A stretch of DNA of 64,000 nt from Halorubrum halophilum (GCF_000739595.1 NZ_BBJP01000013.1:62001-126000), one strand, 5' to 3'; shown: positions 34,788 through 44,591, counted from the stretch's first letter. Translations and numbers: made by a program. Notes: a model not told the origin generated them from the sequence alone.

Positions 34788-35990
34788 GTGACGCAGCCGA
34801 TGGGGCGTCGACCGGGAGTCGCGTATCGGCGACCGGACGGCGATCCGACGCAGCTCGTCGTTGAGGCCGCCGGCGAGTCCCGTCTGGACCCGGAGCAGCT
34901 GCCGCGGTCCGACTGGCTTCGTGTCGTCAAATCGGACGACAGAGGCCGGCTCCGCGACGCGCTCGACGAGGGCGCGGTCGACGTGACGTACCGACTCACG
35001 GTCGGCGACGAGTCCGAGTGGGTCCACGAGCGCGGCGCGCGCGACGAGAACGGCGATATCGTCGGCTACCTCTTCCCTGCCGACGACCGGGTCGAACACC
35101 GCAAACGGCTCGAACGGCAGCGGGAGCGGTTGGAGGAGTTCGCCAGCGTGGTCTCTCACGACCTCCGGAACCCGCTCTCCGTCGCAGTCGGAAACGTAGA
35201 ACTCGCCCGCGATCTGGACGGTGAGGAGACGGACGAGCGGTTGGATCGCTCCCTCGACGCGCTCGACTACATGGACGACCTCATCTCGGACCTCCTCGCG
35301 CTCGCCCGCGAGGGACGAACGGTCGAGGAGACGGCGACGGTCGACCTCCGGGGCATCGTGGATCAGGCGTGGCGGACGGTCGGCGCGCCGGACGGCGTCG
35401 TCCTCGTCGTCGACGAGTCCCTGCCGTGGGTCGAGTGCGACCGGAGCCGGCTCCGGCAGGCGTTGGAGAACCTCTTCCGCAACGCGATCGAACACGGGGC
35501 GGGGGACGCGCTCTCGGTCGATCCCGTCGAACGGAGCGCCGGAGAAACAAGCGGCGACACCAACCCGGAGACGCTGGGAGGAGGCGCCTCCGTCTCCGTA
35601 TCCGGGATCGACGGTTCCGAGACCGCGACCGGTTCCGACCCTTCCTTTCGGGTCTTCGTAGGGGAGCTTCCCGACGGCTTCTACGTCGCTGACGACGGCG
35701 GGGGGATCGACCCGTCGGAGCGCGACGCCGTCTTCGACCCGGGCCACTCGACCGACAAGGACGGAACGGGGTTCGGGCTCTCCATCGTCGAACGCATCGC
35801 GGAGGCCCACGGCTGGGAGGTGTCCGTGGTTGAGAGTCGGGTGAGCGGCGCCCGGTTCGAATTCACCGGCGTCGACCTCATCGATCCCGAAGGGACCGGC
35901 GTCGTCGACGCCGCACCGAGCGGACACGTCGCCTCCGAACCCGGCAAAAGAGACTCAGCGAGCGGATCGGAACCGCCGCCGGGAGAGTAG
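34788..35990 (+). CDS. Sensor histidine kinase
   Basis: About 400 residues, soluble. The N-terminal 100 residues carry a PAS-like end (SEWVHERGARDENGDIVGYLFPADDR), then a coiled segment and the dimerisation/phosphoacceptor helix EEFASVVSHDLRNPLSVAVGNVELA (His in S-H-D-L-R). The ATPase domain has QALENLFRNAIEHG (N box), FYVADDGGGIDPSERDAVFDPGHST (G1/F boxes) and GTGFGLSIVERIAEAHGW (G2). A Ser/Gly-rich insert of about 45 residues sits inside the ATPase domain. The start is uncertain among GTG 34779, GTG 34788 and ATG 34800; the TATA position favours 34788. No response regulator is adjacent. Confidence 0.9.
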   Translation: MTQPMGRRPGVAYRRPDGDPTQLVVEAAGESRLDPEQLPRSDWLRVVKSDDRGRLRDALDEGAVDVTYRLTVGDESEWVHERGARDENGDIVGYLFPADDRVEHRKRLERQRERLEEFASVVSHDLRNPLSVAVGNVELARDLDGEETDERLDRSLDALDYMDDLISDLLALAREGRTVEETATVDLRGIVDQAWRTVGAPDGVVLVVDESLPWVECDRSRLRQALENLFRNAIEHGAGDALSVDPVERSAGETSGDTNPETLGGGASVSVSGIDGSETATGSDPSFRVFVGELPDGFYVADDGGGIDPSERDAVFDPGHSTDKDGTGFGLSIVERIAEAHGWEVSVVESRVSGARFEFTGVDLIDPEGTGVVDAAPSGHVASEPGKRDSASGSEPPPGE

Positions 35991-36029
35991 CGCCGGGGCG
36001 ACCAGTACCGGTGGACCCCCTTGTCCCGC

Positions 36030-37508
36030 TCAGACGAAGTCGCTCAGTCCCGCCTGTCCGTCGTCGTCACCGTCACTCGCGGATCCGTCGGTCTCCTCGT
36101 CACCGTCATCGTCGTCGGGGACCGGCGCGTCGGCCTCGTTCGCCCCCTCGTCGGCCGATGGGTCGACATCGTCCGTCGCGCGGCGACCGCCGGCGAAGGC
36201 CCCCTCGGCGTGGTCCTCCATCCGCTCCTCGCGGATCGCCTGCGCGTCCTCGACGATCGATTCCACCTTGTTCGTCGACTCGCCGGAGCCGGTGACGAAG
36301 GCGACGCCCGCCTCGTCGAGGTCGTAGGCGGCCGCCATCGCGACCGTCAGCTCGCGGGGCTTGCAGTGATGCGTGACCGCCTGTAGGAACGGGAGCACCT
36401 CCCGGCGCGCGGTCGCGACGCTGCACCCGCTCGCGGCGGCGATCCCCCCGACGACCTCGTCCGCGGTCGCGTCCGAGGAGCTCCAGAACTGTGGGCGGCC
36501 GTACCGCGTCCACCCGCCCTTCTCCCCGTCGCGCGCGGCGGCGACGCCGGCGGCCGCGTTATCGGTGGCGTAGCGCCAGTAGGTGTAGTTCTGGGTGGCC
36601 CGGACGCGGCCCAGCCACACGTCGGCGTTCGCGAGGAAGTCGTACGCGCGGACCGCCTCCCCCGGCTCGTACACGTCGAGGACGTTGTTCTCGATCCACA
36701 TCGTGAGGTCGTCCGGCGTCTCGTCGACCGCGTACGCCGACTGAAGCGCCTCCTCCGCCGACTCCTCTTTGAGGACCGCGTCGAGAAATGGAAACAGCCC
36801 GAGCGCCTTGTCGCGGTCGCCGGTGACTACGTCCTCGACCGCGATCGAATCGCGCCCCTCCGTGGCGGCCTGCAGGTCGTTGATCGCGCCGCGGAGGTCG
36901 CCGCGGTTGCGCTCCGCGATCCGTTCGAGCGCGTCCGACTCGAACTCGATCCCCTCCTTCCGGCACACGTCGCGGAGGACGGGGACGATGGAGCGCGCCG
37001 AGACGTCGCGGAACTCGATCTCCTCGGTGGCGTTGCGGAGCCCCCGCGCCATGTCGTAGTAGTCGTTGGCGATGAGCACGATGGGCTGGCCCGACTCTTT
37101 GACCAGTTTCGTGATCGCCGAGGCCCCGCCGCGGTCGTAGTTGCCGTGGATGTTGTCGGCCTCGTCCAAGATCACGAGCTGGCGCGAGGCCGTGTCGCCG
37201 CCGGCCGCGCCGCCGCCCGCCGCGCTCCCGCCGAGGGTGGCGTTGCGCGCGGCCCGCCCCGCGAAGCGCTCGATGACGTCGGCGGTGCGCTGGTCCGAGG
37301 CGTTCAGCTCGACCGTCTCCCACCCCATGTCGTTCGCGAGCGCGTGGGCCGCGCTCGTCTTCCCGACGCCCGGGCTCCCGTGGAGGACGACGGCCTCGTG
37401 GTGGTCGTCCCACGAGCGCGCCCACTCCGCGAACGCGTCGCGGGCCTTGTCGTTGCCGCGGACCTCCGAGAGCGTGCTCGGGCGGTACTTCTCCGTCCAA
37501 TCGGCCAT
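36030..37508 (-). CDS. rfcL: Replication factor C large subunit
   Basis: 492 residues. It starts ADWTEKYRPSTLSEVRGND, the RFC box, followed by Walker A HGSPGVGKTSAAHALA, Walker B LVILDEADNIHGN and the sensor and arginine-finger region. The C-terminal collar domain includes YTYWRYATD. The last 90 residues are very acidic and finish with a PCNA-interacting (PIP) box, QAGLSDFV. With the small subunit it loads the PCNA clamp on DNA. A Gly/Ala insert near residues 90-110 between Walker A and B is a lineage addition. Confidence 0.96.
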   Translation of the reverse strand: MADWTEKYRPSTLSEVRGNDKARDAFAEWARSWDDHHEAVVLHGSPGVGKTSAAHALANDMGWETVELNASDQRTADVIERFAGRAARNATLGGSAAGGGAAGGDTASRQLVILDEADNIHGNYDRGGASAITKLVKESGQPIVLIANDYYDMARGLRNATEEIEFRDVSARSIVPVLRDVCRKEGIEFESDALERIAERNRGDLRGAINDLQAATEGRDSIAVEDVVTGDRDKALGLFPFLDAVLKEESAEEALQSAYAVDETPDDLTMWIENNVLDVYEPGEAVRAYDFLANADVWLGRVRATQNYTYWRYATDNAAAGVAAARDGEKGGWTRYGRPQFWSSSDATADEVVGGIAAASGCSVATARREVLPFLQAVTHHCKPRELTVAMAAAYDLDEAGVAFVTGSGESTNKVESIVEDAQAIREERMEDHAEGAFAGGRRATDDVDPSADEGANEADAPVPDDDDGDEETDGSASDGDDDGQAGLSDFV

Positions 37509-37644
37509 TACCGGTGCAACGAGCGAGCCGCGTTTAGTGGTTGCGGAGCGGTACCCACCGCGGTTGTTCGACGGCGGAGCATACCCGGGACAACGGTTGG
37601 CCCGGCGTCGTTGTCGCCGGAAGCTGATTAAAATATTCTGATAT

Positions 37645-37737
37645 ATGGCCGTCGCAGTAGAGGCAACGACCGGCCTCGTCGGAACCGCCGTGAAGACGGT
37701 TCATAGCACACCTTTGAACCCGGTTTTTGGGCGTTAA
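37645..37737 (+). CDS. Possible 30-residue small protein
   Basis: An ATG at 37645 opens a frame coding for MAVAVEATTGLVGTAVKTVH followed by ten more residues and TAA. An AT-rich TTAAAATATT stretch lies 15-25 bases upstream. The product would be a small, weakly amphipathic peptide. It sits in a 270-bp gap between divergent rfcL and tRNA-Pro that otherwise holds nothing I recognise. No homologue is known to me; the support is only the clean start, promoter-like sequence and non-shadow composition. Confidence 0.25.
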   Translation: MAVAVEATTGLVGTAVKTVHSTPLNPVFGR

Positions 37738-37781
37738 ATGGATCTAAGGCTACGATAATGGAAACCAGTCAAAATATTTAT

Positions 37782-37851
37782 GGGACCGCTGAGAGTCGAA
37801 CTCAGGTCATACGGACCCCATCCGCATAGGATACCACTACCCCACGGTCCC
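37782..37851 (-). tRNA. tRNA-Pro (GGG)
   Basis: On the minus strand a 70-base cloverleaf: acceptor GGGACCG/CGGTCCC, D arm GGGTAGTGGTATCC, anticodon stem TGCGG/CCGTA with loop ATGGGGT (anticodon GGG), T arm CTGAG-TTCGACT-CTCAG. No intron and no encoded CCA. The AT-rich sequence on its 5' side (about 37855-37890) can carry its promoter. Confidence 0.94.
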
Positions 37852-37923
37852 TGTCTGCATCCGAAAAAATGAGAGTCCGGTAATTAAGGACTTCGTTTCA
37901 TTCGTCTCTCGGTCCCGCTCCGC

Positions 37924-38910
37924 TCAGACGAGGACGCGCTCCAGCGAGACGACGACGCCCGATTCGGCGTCGGGATCGCCGACCAGTCGCCCGAGACAGA
38001 CCGCGGCGCCGTCGGGGGTGTGGCAGGCGACGAGCGGGGGATCGCGATCGGCGTCGTCGGCCTCGTCTCCCTCCTCGCCTTCCGACACCGAGTCCGCGTC
38101 GATGACGCCGGGCGCGTAGACGGGCGCGCCGGTGGCCACGTTGCGCGCGGCGGAGGGCGCGATCGTCACAGACGGGAGGTGGACCAGCGCGTCCTCGGCG
38201 GGACGGACGACCTCGCGGAGGAGCGCGTCGTCGCTCTCCTCGGCCCACGCAAGCCCGTCGACGAGGTCCTGTAAGGGATGGAGATCGGTATCGTCGAACG
38301 GGTCGGTGGCGGTCCGGCGGAGGTGGCCCATGTGCGCGCCGACGCCCGTGGCGAGGCCGATGTCGTGGCACAGCTTTCGGACGTACGTCCCGGACTCACA
38401 CCGGATCCGGAGGAGCGCCTGCCGGTCGTCGACCTCCAGCACGTCGAGGTCGTAGATCGTGCGGGTCCGGAGCCGGCGGGTTACCGCGCTCTTGCGCGGC
38501 GGTTTCTGGTAAATCTCCGCCTCGAACTCGGCGACCACGTCGCGGAAGTCCGCCGGCGGCGACCCGTGAAGCTCCAGTACCGAGACGTACTCCTTGCTCC
38601 CCTCTAGGAAGACCTGCGCGGCGCGGGTCGCGTCGCCGGTCAGGGTCGGGAGACAGCCGGTGACCTTGGGGTCGAGCGTCCCGGCATGCGCGACCCCGTC
38701 GATCGGAGGCCCGTCCGGGTCCAGCGTCGCCAGCGACTCGTTGATCGCGTCGCGCACCCACGCGGAGAGCTGGTGGGACGAGGGCCCGGCGGGCTTGTCC
38801 ACGTTGACGACGCCGAACCGGAGCAACTCCGGGACCGAGCGCTCCTCCGGTGGGGCCCGGAGAGGGTCAACGTCGGGATCGGCGTCGGTGTCGTCGAAGT
38901 GTCGGGTCAT
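37924..38910 (-). CDS. truB: tRNA/rRNA pseudouridine synthase (TruB/Cbf5 family)
   Basis: 328 residues. The N-terminal GVVNVDKPAGPSSHQLSAWVRD and the catalytic HAGTLDPKVTGCLPTLTGDATRAAQ, with its conserved Asp, identify TruB/Cbf5. CESGTYVRKLCHDIGLATGVGAHMGHLRRT is the second family block and the C-terminal PUA domain begins near residue 245. In archaea this enzyme works with Nop10, Gar1 and L7Ae in H/ACA guide complexes and also makes pseudouridine 55 in tRNA. The PUA region carries an acidic insert (EGEEGDEADDADRD). It follows cmk, a standard haloarchaeal order. Confidence 0.96.
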   Translation of the reverse strand: MTRHFDDTDADPDVDPLRAPPEERSVPELLRFGVVNVDKPAGPSSHQLSAWVRDAINESLATLDPDGPPIDGVAHAGTLDPKVTGCLPTLTGDATRAAQVFLEGSKEYVSVLELHGSPPADFRDVVAEFEAEIYQKPPRKSAVTRRLRTRTIYDLDVLEVDDRQALLRIRCESGTYVRKLCHDIGLATGVGAHMGHLRRTATDPFDDTDLHPLQDLVDGLAWAEESDDALLREVVRPAEDALVHLPSVTIAPSAARNVATGAPVYAPGVIDADSVSEGEEGDEADDADRDPPLVACHTPDGAAVCLGRLVGDPDAESGVVVSLERVLV

Positions 38911-38958
38911 GCGGGATTGTGGGGGTCGTGGTGAGTGTAGGGAGTGTGGGTTCGGCGG

Positions 38959-39537
38959 TCAGAACTCGTAGCTCACGCCCTCGATCGGCGCCTTCCCCTC
39001 GTCGGTCGCGGGGTCGTACGCGTCGATGGTCGCGACGAGGACGTCGATGAACGGCTCTGGCCCCCAGCGGGCGGTGTTGTACGCGGCGTCGTAGATCGAG
39101 AGGTCGTCGATGTCGATGTCGTAGTACCCGCGGTACCGCTTCTTCTCGGAGGCCTCGCGGCGTTCGGTCTCGGCCTTCGCGCGGTCGACCGGCTTCCCTT
39201 CGCGCTCGGCGATGCGCTCGGCGCGGATCGACACGGGGGCGTCGAACCAGAACCGAAAGTCGGCGCGGTCCGCGGAGAGCCACCCGGCGAGCCGCGACTC
39301 CAGCACGAGGTCGTCGCGGGTCGTGGCGATCTCGTGGAGCCGTCGGTCCAGGTCGCGGTCGATCTGCGGGTCCTCCTCCGCGAACTCGTTGAACTCGACC
39401 GGCGTCATGTCGCGTTCGGCAGCCATCTCGCGGAAGATGTCGCCGCCGGAGACGTGATCGAGGCCGAGCCGATCGGCGAGCCCCGCGGCGTTCGTGCTCT
39501 TCCCGCTTCCCGGCGGGCCGGAGACGGTGATCAACAT
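38959..39537 (-). CDS. cmk: Cytidylate kinase
   Basis: 192 residues. P-loop [23 protein letters not shown] at the N terminus, [12 protein letters not shown] and a lid region with [21 protein letters not shown] match archaeal (d)CMP kinase. It phosphorylates CMP and dCMP. It lies 48 bp upstream of truB on the same strand. In many haloarchaea adk and a DUF106 gene precede cmk; here they are replaced by a small membrane protein gene and an oxidoreductase. Confidence 0.94.
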   Translation of the reverse strand: MLITVSGPPGSGKSTNAAGLADRLGLDHVSGGDIFREMAAERDMTPVEFNEFAEEDPQIDRDLDRRLHEIATTRDDLVLESRLAGWLSADRADFRFWFDAPVSIRAERIAEREGKPVDRAKAETERREASEKKRYRGYYDIDIDDLSIYDAAYNTARWGPEPFIDVLVATIDAYDPATDEGKAPIEGVSYEF

Positions 39538-39624
39538 ATCAATACTGCGCGGGTGTCGTTCAAAACGGTTGTCGTTCGACCCGCGGAGAGACGTTGGGGA
39601 GACACGTCGACCCGCAGACGATCC

Positions 39625-39948
39625 CTACCGATCCCGCGTCGCCGCCGTCATCGACCAGACCGCGACCATCCCGAGCAGGATCGCCGGGACGAGCGGTAAG
39701 GCGAGGTACGTCGCGAAAAACGAGAACCCGAGCGCCCCCGCCGCGTACGGGTACACGTAGATGATCCCGGGGATGACGAGGACGCAGGTGAAAAGCGCCG
39801 CCGTCAGCGCCCACCCCTTCCGACCGAAGCCGTCGGCCTCGGGTTCGGACTCGGCGGTGTCGTCTTGGACGGCCCCGTCCTCGCCGGGGACGTGGACGTA
39901 GCCGCCGTCGGTGCTTTCGCCCCCGTCGCCGTCGGCGTCAGAACTCAC
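39625..39948 (-). CDS. Small two-helix membrane protein
   Basis: 107 residues from GTG 39948, chosen because a longer frame would run far into the upstream oxidoreductase gene; the chosen start still overlaps that gene's end by 11 bases. The first 45 residues are acidic and probably disordered. Two helices follow: WALTAALFTCVLVIPGIIYVYPYAA and GFSFFATYLALPLVPAILLGMVAVWSM. Function is unknown. Coupling to the oxidoreductase by overlap suggests co-expression. Confidence 0.72.
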   Translation of the reverse strand: MSSDADGDGGESTDGGYVHVPGEDGAVQDDTAESEPEADGFGRKGWALTAALFTCVLVIPGIIYVYPYAAGALGFSFFATYLALPLVPAILLGMVAVWSMTAATRDR

Positions 39949-40978
39949 TGTCGGGTTTAACGACCACTTTGCCAAAGCCCTCACGGTTCTCGATCATCTC
40001 GTGGGCGCGCGCGGCCTCGCTCATCGGCAGCGTCTCGCGGATGTGCGGCTCGAACGTGCCGTCCCAGACGAGCTCGAGGGCGTCGTCGACCTCGCCTGGG
40101 GTCGCCATCGTCGAGCCGATGATCGACAGCTGGTTCCAGAAGATCCGGTTAAGCCCGGCGTCGGGATTCGGGCCGGTCGTCGCGCCGCAGGTGACGAGGC
40201 GACCGCCTTTCACCATCGACTTCAGCGAGTCGGGATAGGTGGCCTCGCCGATGTGGTCGACGACGACGTCGACGCCGCGCCGGTCGGTGAGCTCCGAGAT
40301 CTCCTCGGCGAAGTCGTTCGTCTCGTAGTCGATGACGTGGTCCGCGCCGCACTTCTCGGCGTGCGAGAGCTTCTCCTCGGTGGAGGCGGTCGCGAACACC
40401 TCACAGCCCGCGTGGTCGGCGATCTGCACCGCCGCGTGACCGACGCCGCCGGACGCGCCGAGCACGAGCACCTTCTCGCCGGCCTCGATGTCGGCGCGGG
40501 TCTGGAGCATCCGCCACGCGGTCTGGAAGACGAGCGAGGCGGAGCCGGCGACCTCCCAGTCGACGCCCGAGGGAACGGGGACGAGGTTCTCCGCGGGCAC
40601 GGCCGCGCGCTCGGCGTGGACGCCGCGAACGTGTTCGCCGATGATGTGGAACGACGGGCAGAGCGACTCCTCGCCGTGCCGGCAGAACTCGCACTCGCCG
40701 CAGGAGACGCCGGCGCTCACCGCGACGCGATCGCCGGGCTCGAAGCGCGTCACGTCCTCGCCGACGGCCTCGACGACGCCCGCCGCGTCGCTGCCGGGAA
40801 TGTGGGGCAGCTCCAGGTCGATCCCGGGCATCCCGCGACGCGTCCAGATGTCGAGGTGGTTCAGCGCCCCGGCCTTGACGTCGACGAGGACCTCGCCGCG
40901 GTCGGGGTCGGGGTCGGGGAACTCGCCGTACTCGATCACGTCGCGGTCGCCGTGGGAGTCGAACTGGACTGCCTTCAT
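39938..40978 (-). CDS. Zinc-binding dehydrogenase / quinone oxidoreductase family
   Basis: 346 residues starting MKAVQFDSHGD. Medium-chain dehydrogenase layout: NHLDIWTRRG (quinone-reductase-like in place of the catalytic zinc Cys), HIPGSDAAGVV, a structural zinc cluster CGECEFCRHGEESLC, and the dinucleotide-binding VLGASGGVGHAAVQIADHAG. It probably reduces an enone or quinone using NADPH. The start at 40978 removes seven upstream residues (MPRLDHS) that are not typical of the family. Confidence 0.92.
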   Translation of the reverse strand: MKAVQFDSHGDRDVIEYGEFPDPDPDRGEVLVDVKAGALNHLDIWTRRGMPGIDLELPHIPGSDAAGVVEAVGEDVTRFEPGDRVAVSAGVSCGECEFCRHGEESLCPSFHIIGEHVRGVHAERAAVPAENLVPVPSGVDWEVAGSASLVFQTAWRMLQTRADIEAGEKVLVLGASGGVGHAAVQIADHAGCEVFATASTEEKLSHAEKCGADHVIDYETNDFAEEISELTDRRGVDVVVDHIGEATYPDSLKSMVKGGRLVTCGATTGPNPDAGLNRIFWNQLSIIGSTMATPGEVDDALELVWDGTFEPHIRETLPMSEAARAHEMIENREGFGKVVVKPDSEF

Positions 40979-41128
40979 GGAGTGATCCAGCCGCGGCACC
41001 CACTAAACAGTACGCCAAACGGAACTCCTTCCGGGCCCTCTCCTCCCGCTTCCGGCGAGCGCGCGTCACCCACGTTAACCCCTCACACCCGTGCGAATCA
41101 GGCCCATTCGCCCCGAGCCTTTCGTGAT

Positions 41129-41138
41129 GTTTAAGTAC
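41129..41138 (+). promoter_or_regulatory. TATA box upstream of tRNA-Ser and the S13 operon
   Basis: GTTTAAGTAC is the only AT-rich box in the region before tRNA-Ser. A start site about 26 bases on (near 41160) would give a leader of about 55 bases before the tRNA, so tRNA-Ser and the ribosomal protein genes may be processed from one transcript. Confidence 0.5.
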
Positions 41139-41215
41139 CGAAAGGGGGACCATACGGATGCACGAACTGCAGGGGCATCGGGTCCCGAGTCCACGAGGGC
41201 GATGATACAACGCGG

Positions 41216-41301
41216 GTTGCGGTAGCCAAGCCTGGCCCAAGGCGCAGGGTTGCTAACTCTGTGGCGTCACTGCCTCCGGGGTTCGAATCCCCGCCGCAAC
41301 G
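41216..41301 (+). tRNA. tRNA-Ser (GCT)
   Basis: An 86-base class II tRNA: acceptor GTTGCGG/CCGCAAC with discriminator G, anticodon stem CAGGG/CTCTG with loop TTGCTAA (anticodon GCT), a long variable arm (GGCGTCACTGCC) and T arm GGGG-TTCGAAT-CCCC. It lies directly before rps13, a position conserved in haloarchaea. Confidence 0.95.
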
Positions 41302-41358
41302 CTCGAACGGACCGAGTACCGCCGGATTCGCGCCGGTAGGGCTCACCACAACCAACAC

Positions 41359-41883
41359 ATGAGCACGGAAGAATCACAGGACGACTCGCCGGAGGAGGAG
41401 GAAGACCTCCAGTACTTCGTTCGGATCGGGGGCGCGGACCTCGACGGGACGAAGACGGTCGAGCGAAGCCTGTCCGAACTCGACGGCATCGGCACGCGCA
41501 CGGCGCGGCTGGTCGCCGAGAAGGCCGACGTGGACCGAAACGCCACGTTCGGGCTCCTCGACGAGGATGACCTTGACGCGGTGGTCGACATCGCCGAGAA
41601 CCTCGAAGACCACGTCCCGTCGTGGATGACGAACAGACAGAACGACTTCTACTCCGGAGAGACGACGCACCTCGTCGGCACCGACGTCAGCGAGAAGCGT
41701 CGCCACGACATCAACCGGATGAAGATCATCGAATCGTACAAGGGCGTTCGCCACAAGCGCGGCCAGAAGGTACGCGGCCAGCGCACGAAGTCCACGGGTC
41801 GCTCGGAGGGGACCATCGGGGTCAATGTCGAGGAGATCCGCGAGGAGATGGCGGAAGAAGAAGCAGCGGGTGACGAGGAATGA
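41359..41883 (+). CDS. rps13: 30S ribosomal protein S13 (uS13)
   Basis: 174 residues. After an acidic N-terminal tail, [42 protein letters not shown] is the uS13 start, and [42 protein letters not shown] is the archaeal C-terminal part that contacts tRNA. It forms part of the head of the small subunit. It opens the cluster S13-S4-S11-RpoD and its stop overlaps the S4 ATG by 4 bases. Confidence 0.97.
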   Translation: MSTEESQDDSPEEEEDLQYFVRIGGADLDGTKTVERSLSELDGIGTRTARLVAEKADVDRNATFGLLDEDDLDAVVDIAENLEDHVPSWMTNRQNDFYSGETTHLVGTDVSEKRRHDINRMKIIESYKGVRHKRGQKVRGQRTKSTGRSEGTIGVNVEEIREEMAEEEAAGDEE

Positions 41884-42407
41884 GCACCGGCAAGAACACG
41901 AAGGGCTACGAGACGCCGAATCACCCGTACCAGGGCGAGCGCATCGCCGAGGAGTCCGATCTTCTCTCACGGTACGGTCTCAAGAACAAAGAGGAGTTCT
42001 GGCGCGCCCAGTCCGAGCTGCGCAGCATGCGACGCGAGGCGCGTCGCCTGCTCGGCGAGGCTCAGGGTGACGCCGACGTCGCTCAGGAGGCCGGCTCGGA
42101 GTTCGTCGCACGGCTCCGCCGGATCGGCATCCTCGGCGACAACGACGACATCTCCGCGGTCCTCTCGCTGGACGTGACCGACCTGCTCGAGCGCCGTCTC
42201 CAGACGGTCGCTTACCGGCAGGGGTTCGCGTCCTCGACCCAGCAGGCCCGCCAGTTCATCGTTCACGGTCACATCACCGTCAACGGCGCACGCGTTACGC
42301 GCCCCTCGGTGAAGGTCGACGTGGACGACGAAGGCGCCATCGCCTTCGACGAGAACAGCCCGCTCGCGGACGATCTCCACCCCGAGCGCGCGGAGTCACA
42401 GGAGTAA
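41880..42407 (+). CDS. rps4: 30S ribosomal protein S4 (uS4)
   Basis: 175 residues. The S4 RNA-binding domain is [42 protein letters not shown], preceded by the helical N-terminal region ([37 protein letters not shown]). It is a primary rRNA-binding protein in small-subunit assembly. ATG overlaps the S13 stop; S11 follows after 6 bases. Confidence 0.97.
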   Translation: MSTGKNTKGYETPNHPYQGERIAEESDLLSRYGLKNKEEFWRAQSELRSMRREARRLLGEAQGDADVAQEAGSEFVARLRRIGILGDNDDISAVLSLDVTDLLERRLQTVAYRQGFASSTQQARQFIVHGHITVNGARVTRPSVKVDVDDEGAIAFDENSPLADDLHPERAESQE

Positions 42408-42413
42408 TCAACC

Positions 42414-42806
42414 ATGAGTGAATCCGAGGACGGAGGAAAGTGGGGCATCGCCCACGTGTACGCGTCGTTCAACAACACGCTCATCACGGTCACCGACGAG
42501 ACGGGCGCCGAGACGATCGCCAAGTCGTCCGGCGGCACCGTGGTGAAGCAGAACCGCGACGAGGCGTCGCCGTACGCCGCCATGCAGATGGCGGAGGTCG
42601 TCGCCGAGCGCGTCAAGGACGCCGGTCTGGAGGGCGTGCACGTTCGCGTGCGCGGCCCCGGCGGCAACCTCAACAAGTCCACCGGTCCCGGTGCGCAGGC
42701 GACGATCCGCGCGCTCTCGCGTGCGGGCGTCGAGATCGGCCGGATCGAGGACGTCACGCCCATCCCGCACGACGGGACGAAGGCGCCAAAGAACAAGCGA
42801 GTCTGA
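42414..42806 (+). CDS. rps11: 30S ribosomal protein S11 (uS11)
   Basis: 130 residues with the uS11 signatures [67 protein letters not shown] and [14 protein letters not shown]. It sits on the platform of the small subunit. It is one base from the rpoD start (stop at 42806, ATG at 42808). Confidence 0.97.
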   Translation: MSESEDGGKWGIAHVYASFNNTLITVTDETGAETIAKSSGGTVVKQNRDEASPYAAMQMAEVVAERVKDAGLEGVHVRVRGPGGNLNKSTGPGAQATIRALSRAGVEIGRIEDVTPIPHDGTKAPKNKRV

Positions 42807-42807
42807 C

Positions 42808-43560
42808 ATGACGGAAGACGACTTCGACGTCCAGTACGTCGAACGGGACGAACGTAGCGCGCGGGTACTGATCCGCGGGCTCACGCCGGCGTTCGCCAAC
42901 GGCATCCGCCGCGCGATGATCGCCGACGTCCCGACGTTCTCGATCGACACCGTTCGGTTCGTCGAGAACTCCTCCGTCATGTTCGACGAGATGATCGGGC
43001 TTCGGCTGGGGCTCGTGCCCCTGACGACGCCGCTCGACGACTTCGAACTCGGCGACGAGGTCACCCTCGCGCTCGACGTCGAAGGCCCGGCGACGGCGTA
43101 CTCCGGCGACATCGAGAGCGCTGACCCGCTCGTTGAGGTCGCCGACGACAACATCCCGATCATCGAGCTGAAGGAGGGACAGCGGCTGGAGTTCGAGGCC
43201 GACGCGGTGCTCGACACCGGCAAGGAGCACGCCAAACATCAGGGCGGCGTCTCAGTTGGTTACCGCCACCTTCAGCGCGTCTCCGTCGAGGGCGACCTCG
43301 GCGAGTTCGACGACGACGAGCCGCGAATTCTCCGCGGCGTCATCGAGACGCCCGACGGAGAAGTCGAACTCACCGACGAGTTCGACAACGACCTCTCGGA
43401 GCGGTTCTCCGGGAAAGAGGTCAGCGTCGAGGACGTCCCCGGCGCGTTCGTATTCCATATCGAGACGGACGGCTCGTTCGACGTCGAGGAACTGCTGCTC
43501 CGCGCGATCGACTCCATCGAGGAGCGCGCGGACGAACTACAGACGAAAGTCGCGGTCTAA
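42808..43560 (+). CDS. rpoD: DNA-directed RNA polymerase subunit D (Rpo3)
   Basis: 250 residues. [57 protein letters not shown] is the alpha-like assembly domain. In many archaea an inserted domain binds a 4Fe-4S cluster; here the whole protein has no cysteine, so no cluster can form. It nucleates polymerase assembly with subunits L, N and P. It lies between S11 and tRNA-Leu, as in Haloarcula. Confidence 0.96.
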   Translation: MTEDDFDVQYVERDERSARVLIRGLTPAFANGIRRAMIADVPTFSIDTVRFVENSSVMFDEMIGLRLGLVPLTTPLDDFELGDEVTLALDVEGPATAYSGDIESADPLVEVADDNIPIIELKEGQRLEFEADAVLDTGKEHAKHQGGVSVGYRHLQRVSVEGDLGEFDDDEPRILRGVIETPDGEVELTDEFDNDLSERFSGKEVSVEDVPGAFVFHIETDGSFDVEELLLRAIDSIEERADELQTKVAV

Positions 43561-43667
43561 CGTAATGACGGACCTTCAAACCGCACACACGGCGCTCGCC
43601 CCTGCACGGAGTCGCGACGCCGGGACCGAAAGTGGTTTGAAGGGAGCCGGATTACGCAGGAGTGCAC

Positions 43668-43752
43668 GCAGGGATAGCCAAGTCAGGCCAACGGCGCAGC
43701 GTTCAGGGCGCTGTCCTGTAGAGGTCCGCAGGTTCAAATCCTGCTCCCTGCA
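43668..43752 (+). tRNA. tRNA-Leu (CAG)
   Basis: An 85-base class II tRNA: acceptor GCAGGGA/TCCCTGC with discriminator A, anticodon stem CAGCG/CGCTG with loop TTCAGGG (anticodon CAG), a variable arm, and T arm GCAGG-TTCAAAT-CCTGC. It sits between rpoD and rpl18e, the conserved haloarchaeal position. Confidence 0.95.
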
Positions 43753-43791
43753 CTCCGTTTTCACTAACTCTCCGACACAGGAGAGACAGCT

Positions 43792-44145
43792 ATGAGTAGC
43801 AAGACGAATCCGAAACTACAGAACCTCATCGCCGATCTGAAGTCGGTCTCGCGCGATTCCGGTGCCAACGTGTGGCAGGACATCGCCGACCGACTGGAGA
43901 AGCCACGGCGCACGCACGCTGAGGTCAACCTGGGCCGTATCGAACGATACGCGCAGGAAGACGAGACGGTCGTCGTCCCCGGCAAGGTGCTGGGCAGCGG
44001 TGTGCTCGAAAAGAACGTCACCGTCGCCGCCGTCGACTTCTCGGGAACCGCCCGCACGAAGATCGATCAGGCCGGCGAAGCGGTGTCGCTTGAACAGTTC
44101 GTTGAACAGAATCCCGACGGGAGCAACGTCCGGGTGATTCGATGA
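43792..44145 (+). CDS. rpl18e: 50S ribosomal protein L18e (eL18)
   Basis: 117 residues. [82 protein letters not shown] is the eL18 pattern. It belongs to the large subunit and has no bacterial orthologue in sequence, though it resembles bacterial L15 in fold. Its stop overlaps the L13 start by 4 bases. Confidence 0.96.
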   Translation: MSSKTNPKLQNLIADLKSVSRDSGANVWQDIADRLEKPRRTHAEVNLGRIERYAQEDETVVVPGKVLGSGVLEKNVTVAAVDFSGTARTKIDQAGEAVSLEQFVEQNPDGSNVRVIR

Positions 44146-44591
44146 GTCTCGCGAAGATCGACGCGGACGTCGTCGTCGACGCCCGCGACTGCATCCTCGG
44201 TCGCGTCTCGTCGAAGGTCGCGCAGCGCGTCCTCGACGGCGAGACCGTCGCCGTCGTCAACGCCGAGAATGCCGTCATCACCGGCAACGAGGAGGCGACG
44301 ATGGAGACGTACCACACCCGCGCGGAGCTCGGCTCCGACAGCGGGCCGTACTACCCCAAGCGCCCCGACCGGATCTTCAAGCGTGCCATCCGCGGCATGC
44401 TGCCGTACAAGACGGAGGACGGCCGCGAGGCGTTCTCGAACGTGCGCGTGTACGTCGGGAACCCCTACGAGCGCGACGAGGACGCCGAGAGCGTCGTCCT
44501 CGACGGCACCTCGCTCGACCGCCTCTCGAACATCAAATTCACGACGCTCGGGGACATCTCCGAGTCTCTGGGAGCCAACGTCACATGGTAA
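44142..44591 (+). CDS. rpl13: 50S ribosomal protein L13 (uL13)
   Basis: 149 residues. [40 protein letters not shown] and [40 protein letters not shown] are the uL13 blocks. The stop overlaps the S9 ATG by 7 bases, indicating coupled translation. Confidence 0.97.
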   Translation: MSLAKIDADVVVDARDCILGRVSSKVAQRVLDGETVAVVNAENAVITGNEEATMETYHTRAELGSDSGPYYPKRPDRIFKRAIRGMLPYKTEDGREAFSNVRVYVGNPYERDEDAESVVLDGTSLDRLSNIKFTTLGDISESLGANVTW

